Shown: positions 1 to 11,626, numbered from the stretch's first letter. The stretch: DNA of 64,000 nucleotides from Acanthosepion lycidas (GCA_963932145.1 OZ010574.1:80168398-80232397), one strand, 5' to 3'. Translations and numbers: made by a program. Notes: a model not told the origin generated them from the sequence alone.

Positions 1-529
1 AGTTGTTTCCCATTTTTTTTAATGGTTTTGAACACAGAATGGTTTTCCAGACTGGTAGCCTTAGCAAGGCTAAAGAACTGAGTTTTTCCTAATATTTTAT
101 TTATATCAGGTAGCAGGGAAGTTAGGCTCATGCCTGTTTTAATGGTATTAGTTCAAAATTAATAGAACAAACTAAAGCAAAAGACAATATAAATAAGTGT
201 AGAAATCAATTCCAGAAGATACTGGGCACCTTTCTATTTTAATTTGCTCCAACTTTTGGAAAGAGATTAAAAGCATTTGATGGTCGAAGATAAAAAATTT
301 GGGCGCTATCTACTAAATTGTTGTAGCACATGAGTGCATGTAAGCGAAGGCTGTAAGGAGGATTTAAAAAAAGAAAGTAAAATATTTGCATGACAACATG
401 AAAATAGGAATATGCTTGTGGATTTAATGTCTTTTTCAAAAATATGTCAATAAAGAATGTCAGTGAAATACTGGAATTCAGATAAAACATTCATCAGGAT
501 TCAGCAAAACCTCTACCACCTCTCTATCC

Positions 530-534
<5 letters not shown>
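1..534. other. AT-rich unassigned sequence
   Basis: No coding, RNA or repeat signature is recognisable. Short open frames are AT-rich and look random. Confidence 0.5.

Positions 535-590
<56 letters not shown>
535..590. repeat. (AT)n microsatellite
   Basis: Uninterrupted dinucleotide AT array of about 28 units. Confidence 0.97.
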
Positions 591-593
<3 letters not shown>

Positions 594-744
594 GACAAAA
601 AGAGAAATAGATACATAGAGACAGATAGATAATAAACTATTACAGAGATTATAAAGGAAATTTTTCAATTCAGAATAACATTTATTAGGGTTCTCCAAAA
701 TCTTTCTCCATCACTTTATCATATCTCGCTCTTTTTTTCTCCTT

Positions 745-748
<4 letters not shown>

Positions 749-816
<68 letters not shown>

Positions 817-817
817 C
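749..817. repeat. (AT)n microsatellite
   Basis: AT array with a single G interruption near the end, running straight into a GATA-type array. Confidence 0.97.
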
Positions 818-819
818 TA

Positions 820-1104
820 AGATAGATAGATAGATAGATAATAGAATGAGGTAGATAATAGAATGTGATAATAGAATGTGATAGATAAATATTAGTTTGG
901 TGCAAAAATAATATCGTTTTTTCACATAGTAACATATGTGAGAAAACGACATTCTTTTTGCACCAACTTAATAGATAGATAAATAATAGAATGTGATAGA
1001 TAGATAGATAGAATGAGGTAGATGATTGAATGTGATAGATAGATAATAGAATGTGATAGATAGATAGATAGATAAATAATAGAATGCGATAGATAAATAG
1101 ATAA

Positions 1105-1146
<42 letters not shown>

Positions 1147-1165
1147 GGATAGATAATAGAATGTC

Positions 1166-1197
<32 letters not shown>

Positions 1198-1232
1198 ATG
1201 TGATAGATAAATAGATAGATAAATAGATAGAT
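820..1232. repeat. (GATA)n degenerate microsatellite
   Basis: Tetranucleotide GATA array broken by longer units containing AATAGAATGTGATA, so a second minisatellite period overlies the tetranucleotide one. A palindromic MITE sits inside it. The Ser-Ile-Tyr-Leu open frames on the opposite strand are translations of this repeat, not genes. Confidence 0.95.
892..971 (-). mobile_element. MADE1-like palindromic mariner MITE, copy 1 (loop type A)
   Basis: 80-bp inverted repeat flanked by TA on both sides (890-891 and 972-973). Ends are TTAGTTTGGTGCAAAAA and its near complement. The loop is the reverse complement of the CATATGTTACTATGTG loop of the other type A copies, so it lies in the opposite orientation. 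The arms carry several mismatches to each other, so this is the oldest-looking of the seven copies. It is inserted in the GATA array. Confidence 0.9.
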
Positions 1233-1452
1233 AGTTTAAAATTTGCTGTATTATGAACAAAATGTTCTCAGTATGGTGGATATAAAACATTTGTAGATAT
1301 AGATAGTGGGGGCATAAAATCTATACTGCATGGTGACTGTGTGTTTTTCACCTTAAGCCATCATCACATTGTCTACATAGTTATACATGTTATTTGATCA
1401 GTTAAGCCAATAATGAATCAAAGGTTTTCATGCAGGTTAACAGCTTGAGCTT
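1233..1452. other. Unassigned AT-rich sequence
   Basis: No recognisable feature. Confidence 0.4.
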
Positions 1453-2029
1453 TTAATATAGTTTCTGTGCAAAAAGATGGTGGAAAAAGAAAAAGGTCAT
1501 AAAAGAAGCTTGTAGTTGAAGGTGAGGTAAGGGCAGAGGAGAAAATGGCTGATTTGGAAAAAAAAAACAAAGAATGAAGAGGATGAAGCAAAATATAAGA
1601 GAGGAAAATGGATGAATATCTTTAAGAAAAAGAAAAAGAGAAATATGATGAAAAGAAGAGAAACAAGAAAAAATAAAAAGAGGGAAAAAGTGGATGGTAA
1701 GGAAGAGTAAAGAGTAAAGATTAACAAGAAAGAGGCAGAGGAGGATGAAAAAGAAGTAGAAGAAAAGAAAGGAGAAGAATGAAAAAGAAGAGAAGAAGAA
1801 GAGGAAGAAGAGAAGTGGAAAGGGAAGGAGAAAAAAGAAGTAAAAAGAATAGAAGAAATGACTGAAAGAGGTTGAAAAAGGAGACAAATAGAAAAGAATA
1901 TTAAAAGAAAGTGGAAGGGGAAGAAGTAAAAGAAGAGAAATAGGAATAAAAGGTTGTAAAAACTCAAATTAAACTGAGGAAGAAGGAAAAGAAAGTCTAA
2001 AAGTTTAATCATAAAGATTGAAGAAGAAG

Positions 2030-2060
<31 letters not shown>

Positions 2061-2450
2061 TGTCGTCTTAATAAATGTTAAACAGAAAAGGATTTGGATA
2101 AAAATCGTGTAAATATGAAGGATAAAATGGAGAAGGAAGAGGAAGATTTGCAAGGGAAATATTGGAGGGGAAGCATAGACATGAAATAAATTGTCAGTAC
2201 CTAAAAGACTTGATTTAAAAAAAAGGATTGTTGATCTCCACAAAAATGTGGATTTAATAGAAAGAATAACAGTGCATAGCCATAAGTAAGAAAGCAGATG
2301 GTATAAATTTGGACATTTATTGGTTGAAAGTCTCGAAGAAAGGCAATGATTTTAGATGAAAGTAAAAAAGTAGATAAAATAGACAAAGTAAAAAAGATAA
2401 AGAAAAAGTGAAAAAAAAAATTGAAAGAAGAGTAAAAAAAGGATTAAGTT
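1453..2450. repeat. Purine-rich tract with (GAA)n core
   Basis: About 1 kb in which the plus strand is almost entirely A and G, with a pure GAA run at about 2020-2059. Long open frames on the minus strand (Phe/Ser/Leu-rich) are a by-product of this composition. Such tracts can adopt triplex (H-DNA) structure; that is general knowledge, not shown here. Confidence 0.9.
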
Positions 2451-2707
2451 AAGAAAAGATATGATTTTGAAGCTGGTAAAAATTATCAGAATGTTGTTAT
2501 TATTAGCCATCTAAAATTTGACCTGTCAAAAATGCATAAGAAAATCCCATTAAAAATGTCTTTGTTAGTTTTGCTATGCTTGGTATTTCAGAGTTAAAAC
2601 TTGAAAGGGGAATCAGTAAAAAGAGAAATCTGAAAAAAAAAAAACATGAAATGAAATGGCCAAAAGAAGAAATTAAATTAAAAAAGAGTAAAAAGACAAA
2701 TTTAATA

Positions 2708-2787
2708 TTAGGTTGGTGCAAAAATAATATCGTTTTTTGACGTATTTTTTAACGTCAAAAAACGATATTATTTTTGCACCAACCTAC
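2708..2787 (+). mobile_element. MADE1-like palindromic mariner MITE, copy 2 (loop type B)
   Basis: 80-bp near-perfect palindrome between TA dinucleotides (2706-2707, 2788-2789). It starts TTAGGTTGGTGCAAAAA. Arm positions 22-26 read ATCGT and are mirrored exactly in the other arm. The loop is GTATTTTTTAAC. Only the terminal bases differ between arms. Confidence 0.95.
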
Positions 2788-3372
2788 TATATAAAAAGAA
2801 CCTATTGAAATTATAAAAAGAAACAACTTCAATATAATTATAGATAATTCATTATTGCTATTATAATTTTATTGATCTGGTTCTTCCAAGGATGATTAAG
2901 TATTATATCTAGACTTTGTGAATATATATACCAATTTTTTATTCCAAATAATATTGATAAAATTAGAAACATTGCTATGAAAATTAGTATTTGAATTGAA
3001 CCAAAAAGTACTTCATACTTTCTAGCCGTAAAAATGAATTTAATGTTACTTAGTTTCTTTCTTTTTTTTCTGTATGATTGCAAACTGATTTTCAAATTCT
3101 TATTAATTTGTTTATATGGAGAAAATAAATGCACAAACTTTGTAAACTTTCTGAATGGATTGAGTTACTTACTTATTTCAGATTCTTGCTTTGAAACAAG
3201 ATTTAATTGTACTTCAGTTTGTTTGTTTTTATATAGGGAGGTGCTTAAACGTTTTCAATAACAGTAAGAATGGATTCAAAAGAAATTCTGATGTTTGGTC
3301 ATTTGTTTAGATTTTGCAAAGTGGTTCAAGCCAAAAATTTTTCAGCGCCCCTTGCACTCACCTGTTTTTTTT
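2788..3372. other. Unassigned AT-rich sequence upstream of satellite
   Basis: An open frame of 75 codons at 3034-3261 is hydrophobic and unrecognised. There is no good evidence that it is coding. Confidence 0.4.
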
Positions 3373-5966
3373 TTTTACTTTTTTTCTTTTTTGATACACG
3401 TTTTTTGACAATTATATTCGTTTCTCTGTTTTATTTACTCTTTTTCTTTTTTGATACACGTTTTTTGACAATTATATTCGTTTCTCTGTTTTATTTACTC
3501 TTTTTCTTTTTTGATACACGTTTTTTGACAATTATATTCGTTTCTCTGTTTTATTTACTCTTTTTCTTTTTTGATACACGTTTTTTGACAATTATATTCG
3601 TTTCTCTGTTTTATTTACTCTTTTTCTTTTTTGATACACGTTTTTTGACAATTATATTCGTTTCTCTGTTTTATTTACTCTTTTTCTTTTTTGATACACG
3701 TTTTTTGACAATTATATTCGTTTCTCTGTTTTATTTACTCTTTTTCTTTTTTGATACACGTTTTTTGACAATTATATTCGTTTCTCTGTTTTATTTACTT
3801 TTTTTCTTTTTTGATACACGTTTTTTGACAATTATATTCGTTTCTCTGTTTTATTTACTCTTTTTCTTTTTTGATACACGTTTTTTGACAATTATATTCG
3901 TTTCTCTGTTTTATTTACTTTTTTTCTTTTTTGATACACGTTTTTTGACAATTATATTCGTTTCTCTGTTTTATTTACTTTTTTTCTTTTTTGATACACG
4001 TTTTTTGACAATTATATTCGTTTCTCTGTTTTATTTACTCTTTTTCTTTTTTGATACACGTTTTTTGACAATTATATTCGTTTCTCTGTTTTATTTACTC
4101 TTTTTCTTTTTTGATACACGTTTTTTGACAATTATATTCGTTTCTCTGTTTTATTTACTTTTTTTCTTTTTTGATACACGTTTTTTGACAATTATATTCG
4201 TTTCTCTGTTTTATTTACTTTTTTTCTTTTTTGATACACGTTTTTTGACAATTATATTCGTTTCTCTGTTTTATTTACTCTTTTTCTTTTTTGATACACG
4301 TTTTTTGACAATTATATTCGTTTCTCTGTTTTATTTACTTTTTTTCTTTTTTGATACACGTTTTTTGACAATTATATTCGTTTCTCTGTTTTATTTATTT
4401 TTTTTCTTTTTTGATACACGTTTTTTGACAATTATATTCGTTTCTCTGTTTTATTTACTCTTTTTCTTTTTTGATACACGTTTTTTGACAATTATATTCG
4501 TTTCTCTGTTTTATTTACTCTTTTTCTTTTTTGATACACGTTTTTTGACAATTATATTCGTTTCTCTGTTTTATTTACTCTTTTTCTTTTTTGATACACG
4601 TTTTTTGACAATTATATTCGTTTCTCTGTTTTATTTACTCTTTTTCTTTTTTGATACACGTTTTTTGACAATTATATTCGTTTCTCTGTTTTATTTACTC
4701 TTTTTCTTTTTTGATACACGTTTTTTGACAATTATATTCGTTTCTCTGTTTTATTTACTCTTTTTCTTTTTTGATACACGTTTTTTGACAATTATATTCG
4801 TTTCTCTGTTTTATTTACTCTTTTTCTTTTTTGATACACGTTTTTTGACAATTATATTCGTTTCTCTGTTTTATTTACTTTTTTTCTTTTTTGATACACG
4901 TTTTTTGACAATTATATTCGTTTCTCTGTTTTATTTACTCTTTTTCTTTTTTGATACACGTTTTTTGACAATTATATTCGTTTCTCTGTTTTATTTACTC
5001 TTTTTCTTTTTTGATACACGTTTTTTGACAATTATATTCGTTTCTCTGTTTTATTTACTCTTTTTCTTTTTTGATACACGTTTTTTGACAATTATATTCG
5101 TTTCTCTGTTTTATTTACTTTTTTTCTTTTTTGATACACGTTTTTTGACAATTATATTCGTTTCTCTGTTTTATTTACTTTTTTTCTTTTTTGATACACG
5201 TTTTTTGACAATTATATTCGTTTCTCTGTTTTATTTACTCTTTTTCTTTTTTGATACACGTTTTTTGACAATTATATTCGTTTCTCTGTTTTATTTACTT
5301 TTTTTCTTTTTTGATACACGTTTTTTGACAATTATATTCGTTTCTCTGTTTTATTTACTTTTTTTCTTTTTTGATACACGTTTTTTGACAATTATATTCG
5401 TTTCTCTGTTTTATTTACTCTTTTTCTTTTTTGATACACGTTTTTTGACAATTATATTCGTTTCTCTGTTTTATTTACTTTTTTTCTTTTTTGATACACG
5501 TTTTTTGACAATTATATTCGTTTCTCTGTTTTATTTACTTTTTTTCTTTTTTGATACACGTTTTTTGACAATTATATTCGTTTCTCTGTTTTATTTACTC
5601 TTTTTCTTTTTTGATACACGTTTTTTGACAATTATATTCGTTTCTCTGTTTTATTTACTCTTTTTCTTTTTTGATACACGTTTTTTGACAATTATATTCG
5701 TTTCTCTGTTTTATTTACTCTTTTTCTTTTTTGATACACGTTTTTTGACAATTATATTCGTTTCTCTGTTTTATTTACTCTTTTTCTTTTTTGATACACG
5801 TTTTTTGACAATTATATTCGTTTCTCTGTTTTATTTACTCTTTTTCTTTTTTGATACACGTTTTTTGACAATTATATTCGTTTCTCTGTTTTATTTACTC
5901 TTTTTCTTTTTTGATACACGTTTTTTGACAATTATATTCGTTTCTCTGTTTTATTTACTCTTTTTC
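3373..5966 (+). repeat. 60-bp satellite array, 43 copies
   Basis: Tandem array of an exactly 60-bp unit containing GATACACGTTTTTTGACA and ATTATATTCGTTTCTCTG. There are 43 copies of the core with no indels. Nearly all variation is one C/T position (TTACTC versus TTACTT); one unit (near 4399) carries a second change. Because 60 is a multiple of three and the unit lacks stops in one frame, it creates an open frame of 1161 codons (3270-6755) with a 20-residue hydrophobic period (FFFFDTRFLTIIFVSLFYLL). I read this as a satellite by-product. Between 5101 and 5640 the unit types run T-T-C three times, a 180-bp higher-order period. Confidence 0.98.
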
Positions 5967-6254
5967 ATTTCCATTCCTCAATTTTCTTTCACTGAATTTT
6001 ATTCCTCTCTTTTTAAAGTTTTCTTTTATTCTTTCTCTTTCTCTTTTTCTCTCATTCATTCATTCTTTAATTTTTCTCTTCTCTGTTTCTACCATTTTCT
6101 TTACGTAGTGTTCTTTTGCCATTTTTTACAAATGTCCTTATTATTTTTCTTTCTTTCTCATTTTCTTATTTTATTTTCATTTTTCATCCCTATTTTTATT
6201 ATTTCTTTTTTTACTCTTCTTTCTTTCTTTTTTATGTCTTTCTTGTTTTTCCTT
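5967..6254 (+). repeat. Pyrimidine-rich low-complexity tract
   Basis: C/T-rich sequence joining the satellite to the minisatellite. No gene signal. Confidence 0.85.
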
Positions 6255-6640
6255 CCTTCTTCCTTTCTTTTACTTTTTTTTCATTCCTTCTTCCTTTCTT
6301 TTACTCCTTTTTTCCTTCCTTCTTCCTTTCTTTTACTCCTTTTTTCCTTCCTTCTTCCTTTCTTTTACTCTTTTTCCTTCCTTCTTCCTTTCTTTTACTC
6401 CTTTTTTCCTTCCTTTCTTTTACTCCTTTTTCCCTTCCTTCATCCTTTCTTTTACTCCTTTTTTCCTTCCTTCTTCCTTTCTTTTACTCCTTTTTTCCTT
6501 CCTTCTTCCTTTCTTTTACTCCTTTTTCCCTTCCTTCTTCCTTTCTTTTACTCTTTTTCCTTCCTTCTTCCTTTCTTTTACTCCTTTTTCCCTTCCTTCT
6601 TCCTTTCTTTTACTCCTTTTTTCCTTCCTTTTTCCTTTTT
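6255..6640 (+). repeat. Pyrimidine minisatellite, about 31-bp unit
   Basis: About 12 copies of a unit with CTTCCTTTCTTTTACTCC, spaced 26-33 bp. The only regular purine is the A of TTTTACTC. Length differences come from the number of T and CCTT steps. Confidence 0.93.
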
Positions 6641-6825
6641 CTATTACTCTATATTCTTTCTTTCTTTCTTCATTTTGTTTGTTTTGTTTTTCATTACTTA
6701 CACCTTCCATTTATTTTTTTCTGTTTTTTCCTTCACTTTCATTCTAGTATTTTAATACATTTTCCAGATTTTCAGGTCTGGAAAAGCAATAATTATAAAG
6801 ATGTGCTGACAATCTCTAGATTATC

Positions 6826-7200
6826 TTTTTAATCATTTCACCCCAAGCAATGCAATAAAAGCCACTCAGATGCAAGAAACAGAGAAGGCAAAGAACAGGA
6901 TTCAAAGAGAAGATGATGATTGACAATGCGTATAAATTTTTGAAGCCTGTAGTTGACAGGAAAGTAGGAAGTCAAAAGAGAGTTCCATAATTGAGAAATG
7001 CGAGAAAAGAAACTATTAGCCTAAAGTTATGGTTACAAATAGCAATTTCAACAGTGAAATGATGAGACTTATTTGTCAATTAAGTACTGTGCTTAAATTC
7101 CTGATGTTGAGGTACCAAAGAGAAAAGCTTATCAGAAAAATTACAGAGAAGGAGACTGGAACCAAGAAACCTGGTTAGGACCAATAAAAGATGAAACTGT
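6826..7200 (-). mobile_element. LINE family A (Jockey-like) 3' end
   Basis: 3'-terminal piece of a non-LTR retrotransposon. It begins (on the minus strand 3' side) with the tail AATCATTTCACCCCAAGCAA that recurs at 24.7, 33.1, 62.0 and 63.1 kb. It continues with the reverse complement of the region that elsewhere encodes the WNSLP-type end of the reverse transcriptase polyprotein. Reading frames are badly broken. Confidence 0.75.
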
Positions 7201-7744
7201 TCCTCTCTCCCACCAATTCTGATGTTTCATTATTTCATCAAATTTACGAAAATGGATTGAACCAAGAAGATTAAAACTGAAGACTGATGTCCTCCAGACA
7301 ATACTTCCTTATTAAATCGGAAACTTTACGGGCATATCCTGATGTCTGACAAAATGGCCAAAAGAAAATTCTTAGAATCTGCATAAAATGCAACAGATAA
7401 TTATATCCTCTGTCAGGTGTATATTTTGGTCACACTTAACATCTTAAAAAATGACCACTTCCACTCATTTTTGGAGGTCATAAATTCATTTATTCTATTT
7501 ACTGAATAGTTTTTCCTCAGGCTTTTTAACAAGCTTCTCTTTTGTTTTTTCTTTCATTTAGTCTTTAATTTTTTCTTTCTCTTTCTTTCCCTTGACATTT
7601 TCATTCCAATCTTCTCTTTCTATAACCTACTTTGTTCTTTTTCTTTTAGTTTTTTTACTAGCAATCTCTCTTTTCTTCTTTCTCCTTTCAGAAAAGCAAT
7701 TGACGCACTTATGGTATCCTTAAATTCTGATGCTATGCAGGTTA
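7201..7744. other. Unassigned, with T-rich 7490-7700
   Basis: The second half is pyrimidine-rich low complexity. No gene was found. Confidence 0.4.
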
Positions 7745-8066
7745 ACATGTGGGCAACAACAAAGTTTTAGAGAAAATGGAAACATAAAGGAAACTTATAC
7801 TTAACATCAGGAAGAGACAGTTGAGTTTTCTAGGGCACATAATGAGGAATGAGAGCTTGTAAAATCTGATACTCACAGGACAGATTGGGGGGCAAGAGAG
7901 ACAGGGAAAACAATATCTAACATACTTAGTGAGCATGAGTAAATTGATAGTGGAACAGGGTTTAGGAGAAATAACAGAAAGATAAAATTTAAGAGCCACA
8001 AGAGACAGGAAGTTGTGGAGAGCTATGATCGCTTATGTCCTGAGGGGACATAGCACATAAAGAAGA
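7745..8066 (+). mobile_element. LINE family C (RTE-like) 3' end
   Basis: One frame reads RKRQLSFLGHIMRNESL, then GGQERQGKQYLTYLVSMS, then RDRKLWRAMIAYVLRGHST. This is the characteristic C-terminus of the RTE-like family often mis-annotated as craniofacial development protein 2-like. An in-frame stop is present. The ending, about GGGGACATAGCACATAAAGAAGAAG, recurs (split here as GGGGACATAGCACATA and AAGAAGAAG) at other family C copies in this window. Confidence 0.85.
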
Positions 8067-8186
8067 AGAAGTGACACACACATATGTACACGCACATATA
8101 CACAGACAAGCCTATACATTTGATATTTGTAGCATTTACTTTAATAGGCCACTTGTATGACGATAAACTATGTCCAACAACAAGGT

Positions 8187-8686
8187 CTCAGATAATGTTT
8201 TCGGAAAAATAATGTTGCCAGCTATACGTTTTTGAAACAATAATGTTGCCAGCTATACGTTTTTTGGAAACAATAATGTTGCCAGCTATACGTTTTTTGG
8301 AAAATAATGTTCCCAGCTATGTGTTTTTGAAACAGTAATGTTGCCAGCTATGCGTTTTTGAAGCAACAATGTTGCCAGCTATGTTTTTGAAAAAATAATG
8401 TTGCCATCTATACGTTTTCCTCCTGGGTAAGACGTTAAACTACATCCACGCCTTGGATAAGACGTTAAACTATATCCAGCTGACCCTATACGTTTTTGAA
8501 ACAATAATGTTGCCAGCTATACGTTTTTGAAACACTAATGTTGCCAGGTATGCGTTTTTGAAACAATAATGTTGCCAGCTATGCGTTTTTTGAAACAATA
8601 ATGTTGCCAGCTATACGTTTTTTTGGTAAAAATAATGTTGTCAGCTATTCGTTTTTGAAAAAATAATGTTGCCAGCTATATGTTTA
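8187..8686. repeat. Two-module minisatellite
   Basis: About 13 copies of a 28-33-bp unit built on AATGTTGCCAGCTATACG plus a T-run and GAAACA, interrupted at about 8419-8486 by two copies of a second unit containing AGACGTTAAACTA. A relative of the second unit (GACGATAAACTATGTCC) lies just left of the array at 8159-8175. Confidence 0.9.
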
Positions 8687-8735
8687 ATAGTACTGTATAT
8701 TTAATATATGTATAGGTATATGTGTATGTATGTAT

Positions 8736-8739
8736 ATGC

Positions 8740-8796
<57 letters not shown>
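8736..8796. repeat. (TG)n(TA)n microsatellite
   Basis: Short TG run followed by about 22 TA units. Confidence 0.95.
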
Positions 8797-8800
<4 letters not shown>

Positions 8801-8805
8801 AATTT

Positions 8806-8866
8806 GGCATTAAATAACCCACAGTGGTTGATATGCCATGAAACCCAACCAACCAACCAACCAACC
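8806..8866 (+). mobile_element. SINE 3' tail with (AACC)n
   Basis: GGCATTAAATAACCC, then GGTTGATATGCC, then a tail of five AACC repeats. The two halves can pair as a small hairpin. The same tail is found at 34.79 kb, and a relative closes the composite SINE at 53.3 kb. Only the tail is left; the body is replaced by the AT array. Confidence 0.65.
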
Positions 8867-9596
8867 TTTAATAGGCCACATAGCCAAACAGAATGGAGGA
8901 ATACAGTATTATGCCAATCTTTCAAGTAGAGAGGGTATACCTGCATTGAAAATCAGTATTGAAAAGCATAGATTTTATCTACATTTGAACACTGACCTCT
9001 AGCATCATTATGAACTATATAACTATTTCACTTATTCAGCACAAAAACACACAAACACAAACTCACAAAAAGAATGATGCCAGACTGAGTAAAAAATTGA
9101 TTGAATGGTGCCGCCCAGTATGGGTTGCTGGGGATAGCACAAAAGCCATTATGGAAGAAATAGAGAAATCAGTTTTCTGACAATGACTACTGTTCATCCA
9201 GAGGAGATTGTATATTGAAGAGTGTATAAAAAAAATGCTCATATGAATTCAGTTTGACCATTGTAAATGACGTTACCACTAAGTGACATGGAATTGATTA
9301 CATCATAATTAAAAACACCAGAATTTGCTAAAAAATACAATTCTAATAACATGCAAAATTAGTAACAACTGTAGTAATAGTCAAAATTATTTAGATGGAT
9401 ACAATAGATATAAATACAATGAATAAATGGATACAATAAAAGAATTTTGGAAAGTTAATTCTAACATAAAACAACTTAGAAGTTTTTCATCTATGTGCAG
9501 TGTCCCTTGAGGCTCTCTACAAATTACTGTTCTTTGTAGCACTTAATAAATTTTGTCTTTTTGTTGTCTCTTCTTCTAAACATATAATATAGTGTG
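8867..9596. other. Unassigned AT-rich sequence
   Basis: No gene or RNA signature seen. Confidence 0.4.
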
Positions 9597-9690
9597 TCTG
9601 ATCCTCACTGGGTGCCTCACTTTATAGTAGCTTAAGATAAGCCTAGTAAATAGCTACCAGTTCCAGCAAATGAAGAAATGTTCTGTTGAC
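9597..9690 (+). repeat. Dispersed monomer related to the 60.8-61.6 kb satellite
   Basis: Contains GTCTGATCCTCACTGGGTG and AGCCTAGTAAATAGCTACCA. It matches the single copy at 62,408 and more weakly the degenerate tandem array at 60.8-61.6 kb. Confidence 0.5.
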
Positions 9691-9803
9691 AGTTATATTG
9701 CCAGATCAATAAAATTTCAGCTCATTGTAGTTTTCAATGTCATTTTTTTCTTTCACTCAGTCCTCTTATGGAAAATGCAGCCAAAGCAATTTGGGAAAAC
9801 TGA

Positions 9804-9860
9804 CTTGAGTCTTTTTTATTTTTTTTCTCTTATTTACAATGCAGTTTGAAGCAGGCTCAC

Positions 9861-9904
<44 letters not shown>

Positions 9905-9981
9905 TATATACTCAGCTATAAATGCTTGAGTCTTTTTTATTTTCTTTTGCTTATTAACAATGCAGTGTGAAACAGGCTCAC

Positions 9982-10062
<81 letters not shown>

Positions 10063-10076
10063 TCAGCTATAAATGC
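9804..10076. repeat. Tandem duplication containing (AT)n
   Basis: Two adjacent copies (9804-9924 and 9925-10,076) of a block reading CTTGAGTC...ACAATGCAG...CAGGCTCACAAATT(AT)nACTCAGCTATAAATGC. The second copy has a much longer AT run. Flanks differ by only a few bases. Confidence 0.93.
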
Positions 10077-11303
10077 CTTCAAATATACAAAAAATGAAGA
10101 ATGTTTAGCAAATATAATTCTGAGAGCAAATGGTGTAATGACTGCATGCATCTATAAAAAAAATAAAACCACCTATGCCAATATCAATTCTGGTTTTGAC
10201 ACCTGTCAAATAAAAACACCAAGTTTGATGTGCAGTTACATGTTTTCTTAGACATTAAAGGCAATATTGAATCAAAATTGTTTATTCCATTTACTGGTAT
10301 TGTTAATTATTATTTGTGGTCATTCGGGTTTCACATTAGTTGTAGCTTTCAATGGAGATCAAGTGACAGCAAATCTCCCAAATACTCTAGCACTGTTCTC
10401 AGTATTCTAATTTCAGTAATGCCGTTGTCTGGATCATGTATATTTCCAATTCCTACAATCTCTTTCAAGACTATTCAGTACCATTCCAGATATATTTTTC
10501 CAGCTTTTCACTCTTTTCAAAGATTCAGAAATTATGAAATTTACTGTCACATCTTCTTTGAAAATTATGATTATATCTCGTCTGCATTCCAAGCTCTTTA
10601 ACAGAAATGATAACACCTATCACCTTCATGATCCACACTGCTTTTGTTTCTCTATTCAAGATATTCTTCTTGGTTCTCCTTCATATTCAAGTTCATTCTG
10701 CGGTCCATTAAAATGGTCATATTCAATATCTTTCTTTGTTTACAGTGTCTAAATCCTGTCTCATGGCTTATATCGGATGATCTGTTAAAATTATTTTTCT
10801 ATTTGCTTGTAGATCTTTTCTACAGTACTTATACTTTCGGTTTGCATAGTTAAATTCAGGCTGTTTGTAATCTTTGTATCCTGGCATATCTTTTTATAAA
10901 ACTCATTTTGATTTAATATGGTGCATTCACTTAAAGAGTTGCCAGATTTGGTCATGTGGAGGGAAATGGACTCCATCTGAATTCACATTCTTCTCATTAG
11001 ATGCCCAAATTAGAACAGCATATTTAAAGAATAACCCCAAAGTTAAAAGTAGCAAAATTTAGTAACCTGGAAATCCTGTTGTGGTGCATAATTTTTCAGT
11101 GGCAAATTTTGATATTCACAATGTGACATCTTTTATGCAAGGTTAATAAAGTTTGTTTCCATGCTCTGAGGAGAAATACTTTTTATATCAAACTGGAACA
11201 CAAATAATAATTCTGGTACTTGTAAAATCACTAATAATTACAAAATATAAATAAATCTAAGTGCTTGACAGTTACATGCTTTGCTTGTTTTGTCTTGGAT
11301 TTA
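10077..11303. other. Unassigned; weak coding-like minus strand
   Basis: Less simple in composition than its neighbours. Minus-strand frames at about 10,260-10,800 give non-repetitive peptides such as VIISVKELGMQTRYN and FKEDVTVNFIISESLKRVK. I recognise no family. Overlapping frames on both strands argue against an intact gene. It may be a decayed transposable element or pseudogene. Confidence 0.25.
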
Positions 11304-11382
11304 TTAGGTTGGTGCAAAAATAATGTCGGTTTTTGACGTATTTTTAACGTCAAAAACCGACATTATTTTTGCACCAACCTAA
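11304..11382 (+). mobile_element. MADE1-like palindromic mariner MITE, copy 3 (loop type B)
   Basis: 79-bp palindrome with perfectly matching arms, flanked by TA at 11,302-11,303 and 11,383-11,384. Arm positions 22-26 read GTCGG and are mirrored as CCGAC in the other arm. The loop is one T shorter than copy 2. Confidence 0.96.
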
Positions 11383-11537
11383 TAGTTCATTTTAAATATG
11401 CTTGTCTGTGACTGTTATTATTGAAGATTACTTTTCCTTATTCAGGTGTTCTTGGAGCAAACAAGCTGGTGTTTCTTCTTCTTCCTAGCTCTGTAAGCAG
11501 AAGGAATGCTTGCTAGCTGTTAATGTAATATATCTGG

Positions 11538-11538
<1 letters not shown>
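11383..11538. other. Unassigned spacer
   Basis: No feature recognised. Confidence 0.3.
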
Positions 11539-11614
<76 letters not shown>

Positions 11615-11626
11615 ATATATTATATA
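11539..11626. repeat. (AT)n microsatellite
   Basis: AT array with few interruptions; it is the insertion target of the next MITE. Confidence 0.95.

Noticed and set aside
513-1290. Open frames rich in Ile-Tyr or Ser-Ile-Tyr-Leu
   Set aside because: Direct translations of AT and GATA arrays; the same holds for similar frames elsewhere in the window.
1453-2243. Long Phe/Ser/Leu-rich minus-strand frames
   Set aside because: Composition effect of a purine-rich tract.
3373-5966. Satellite derived from the palindromic MITE
   Set aside because: They share only CGTTTTTTGAC, which is short and T-rich; the remaining bases do not align.
3270-6755. 1161-codon open frame as a membrane-protein gene
   Set aside because: It is the translation of a 60-bp satellite plus a pyrimidine minisatellite. 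There is no non-repetitive domain and no supporting start context.
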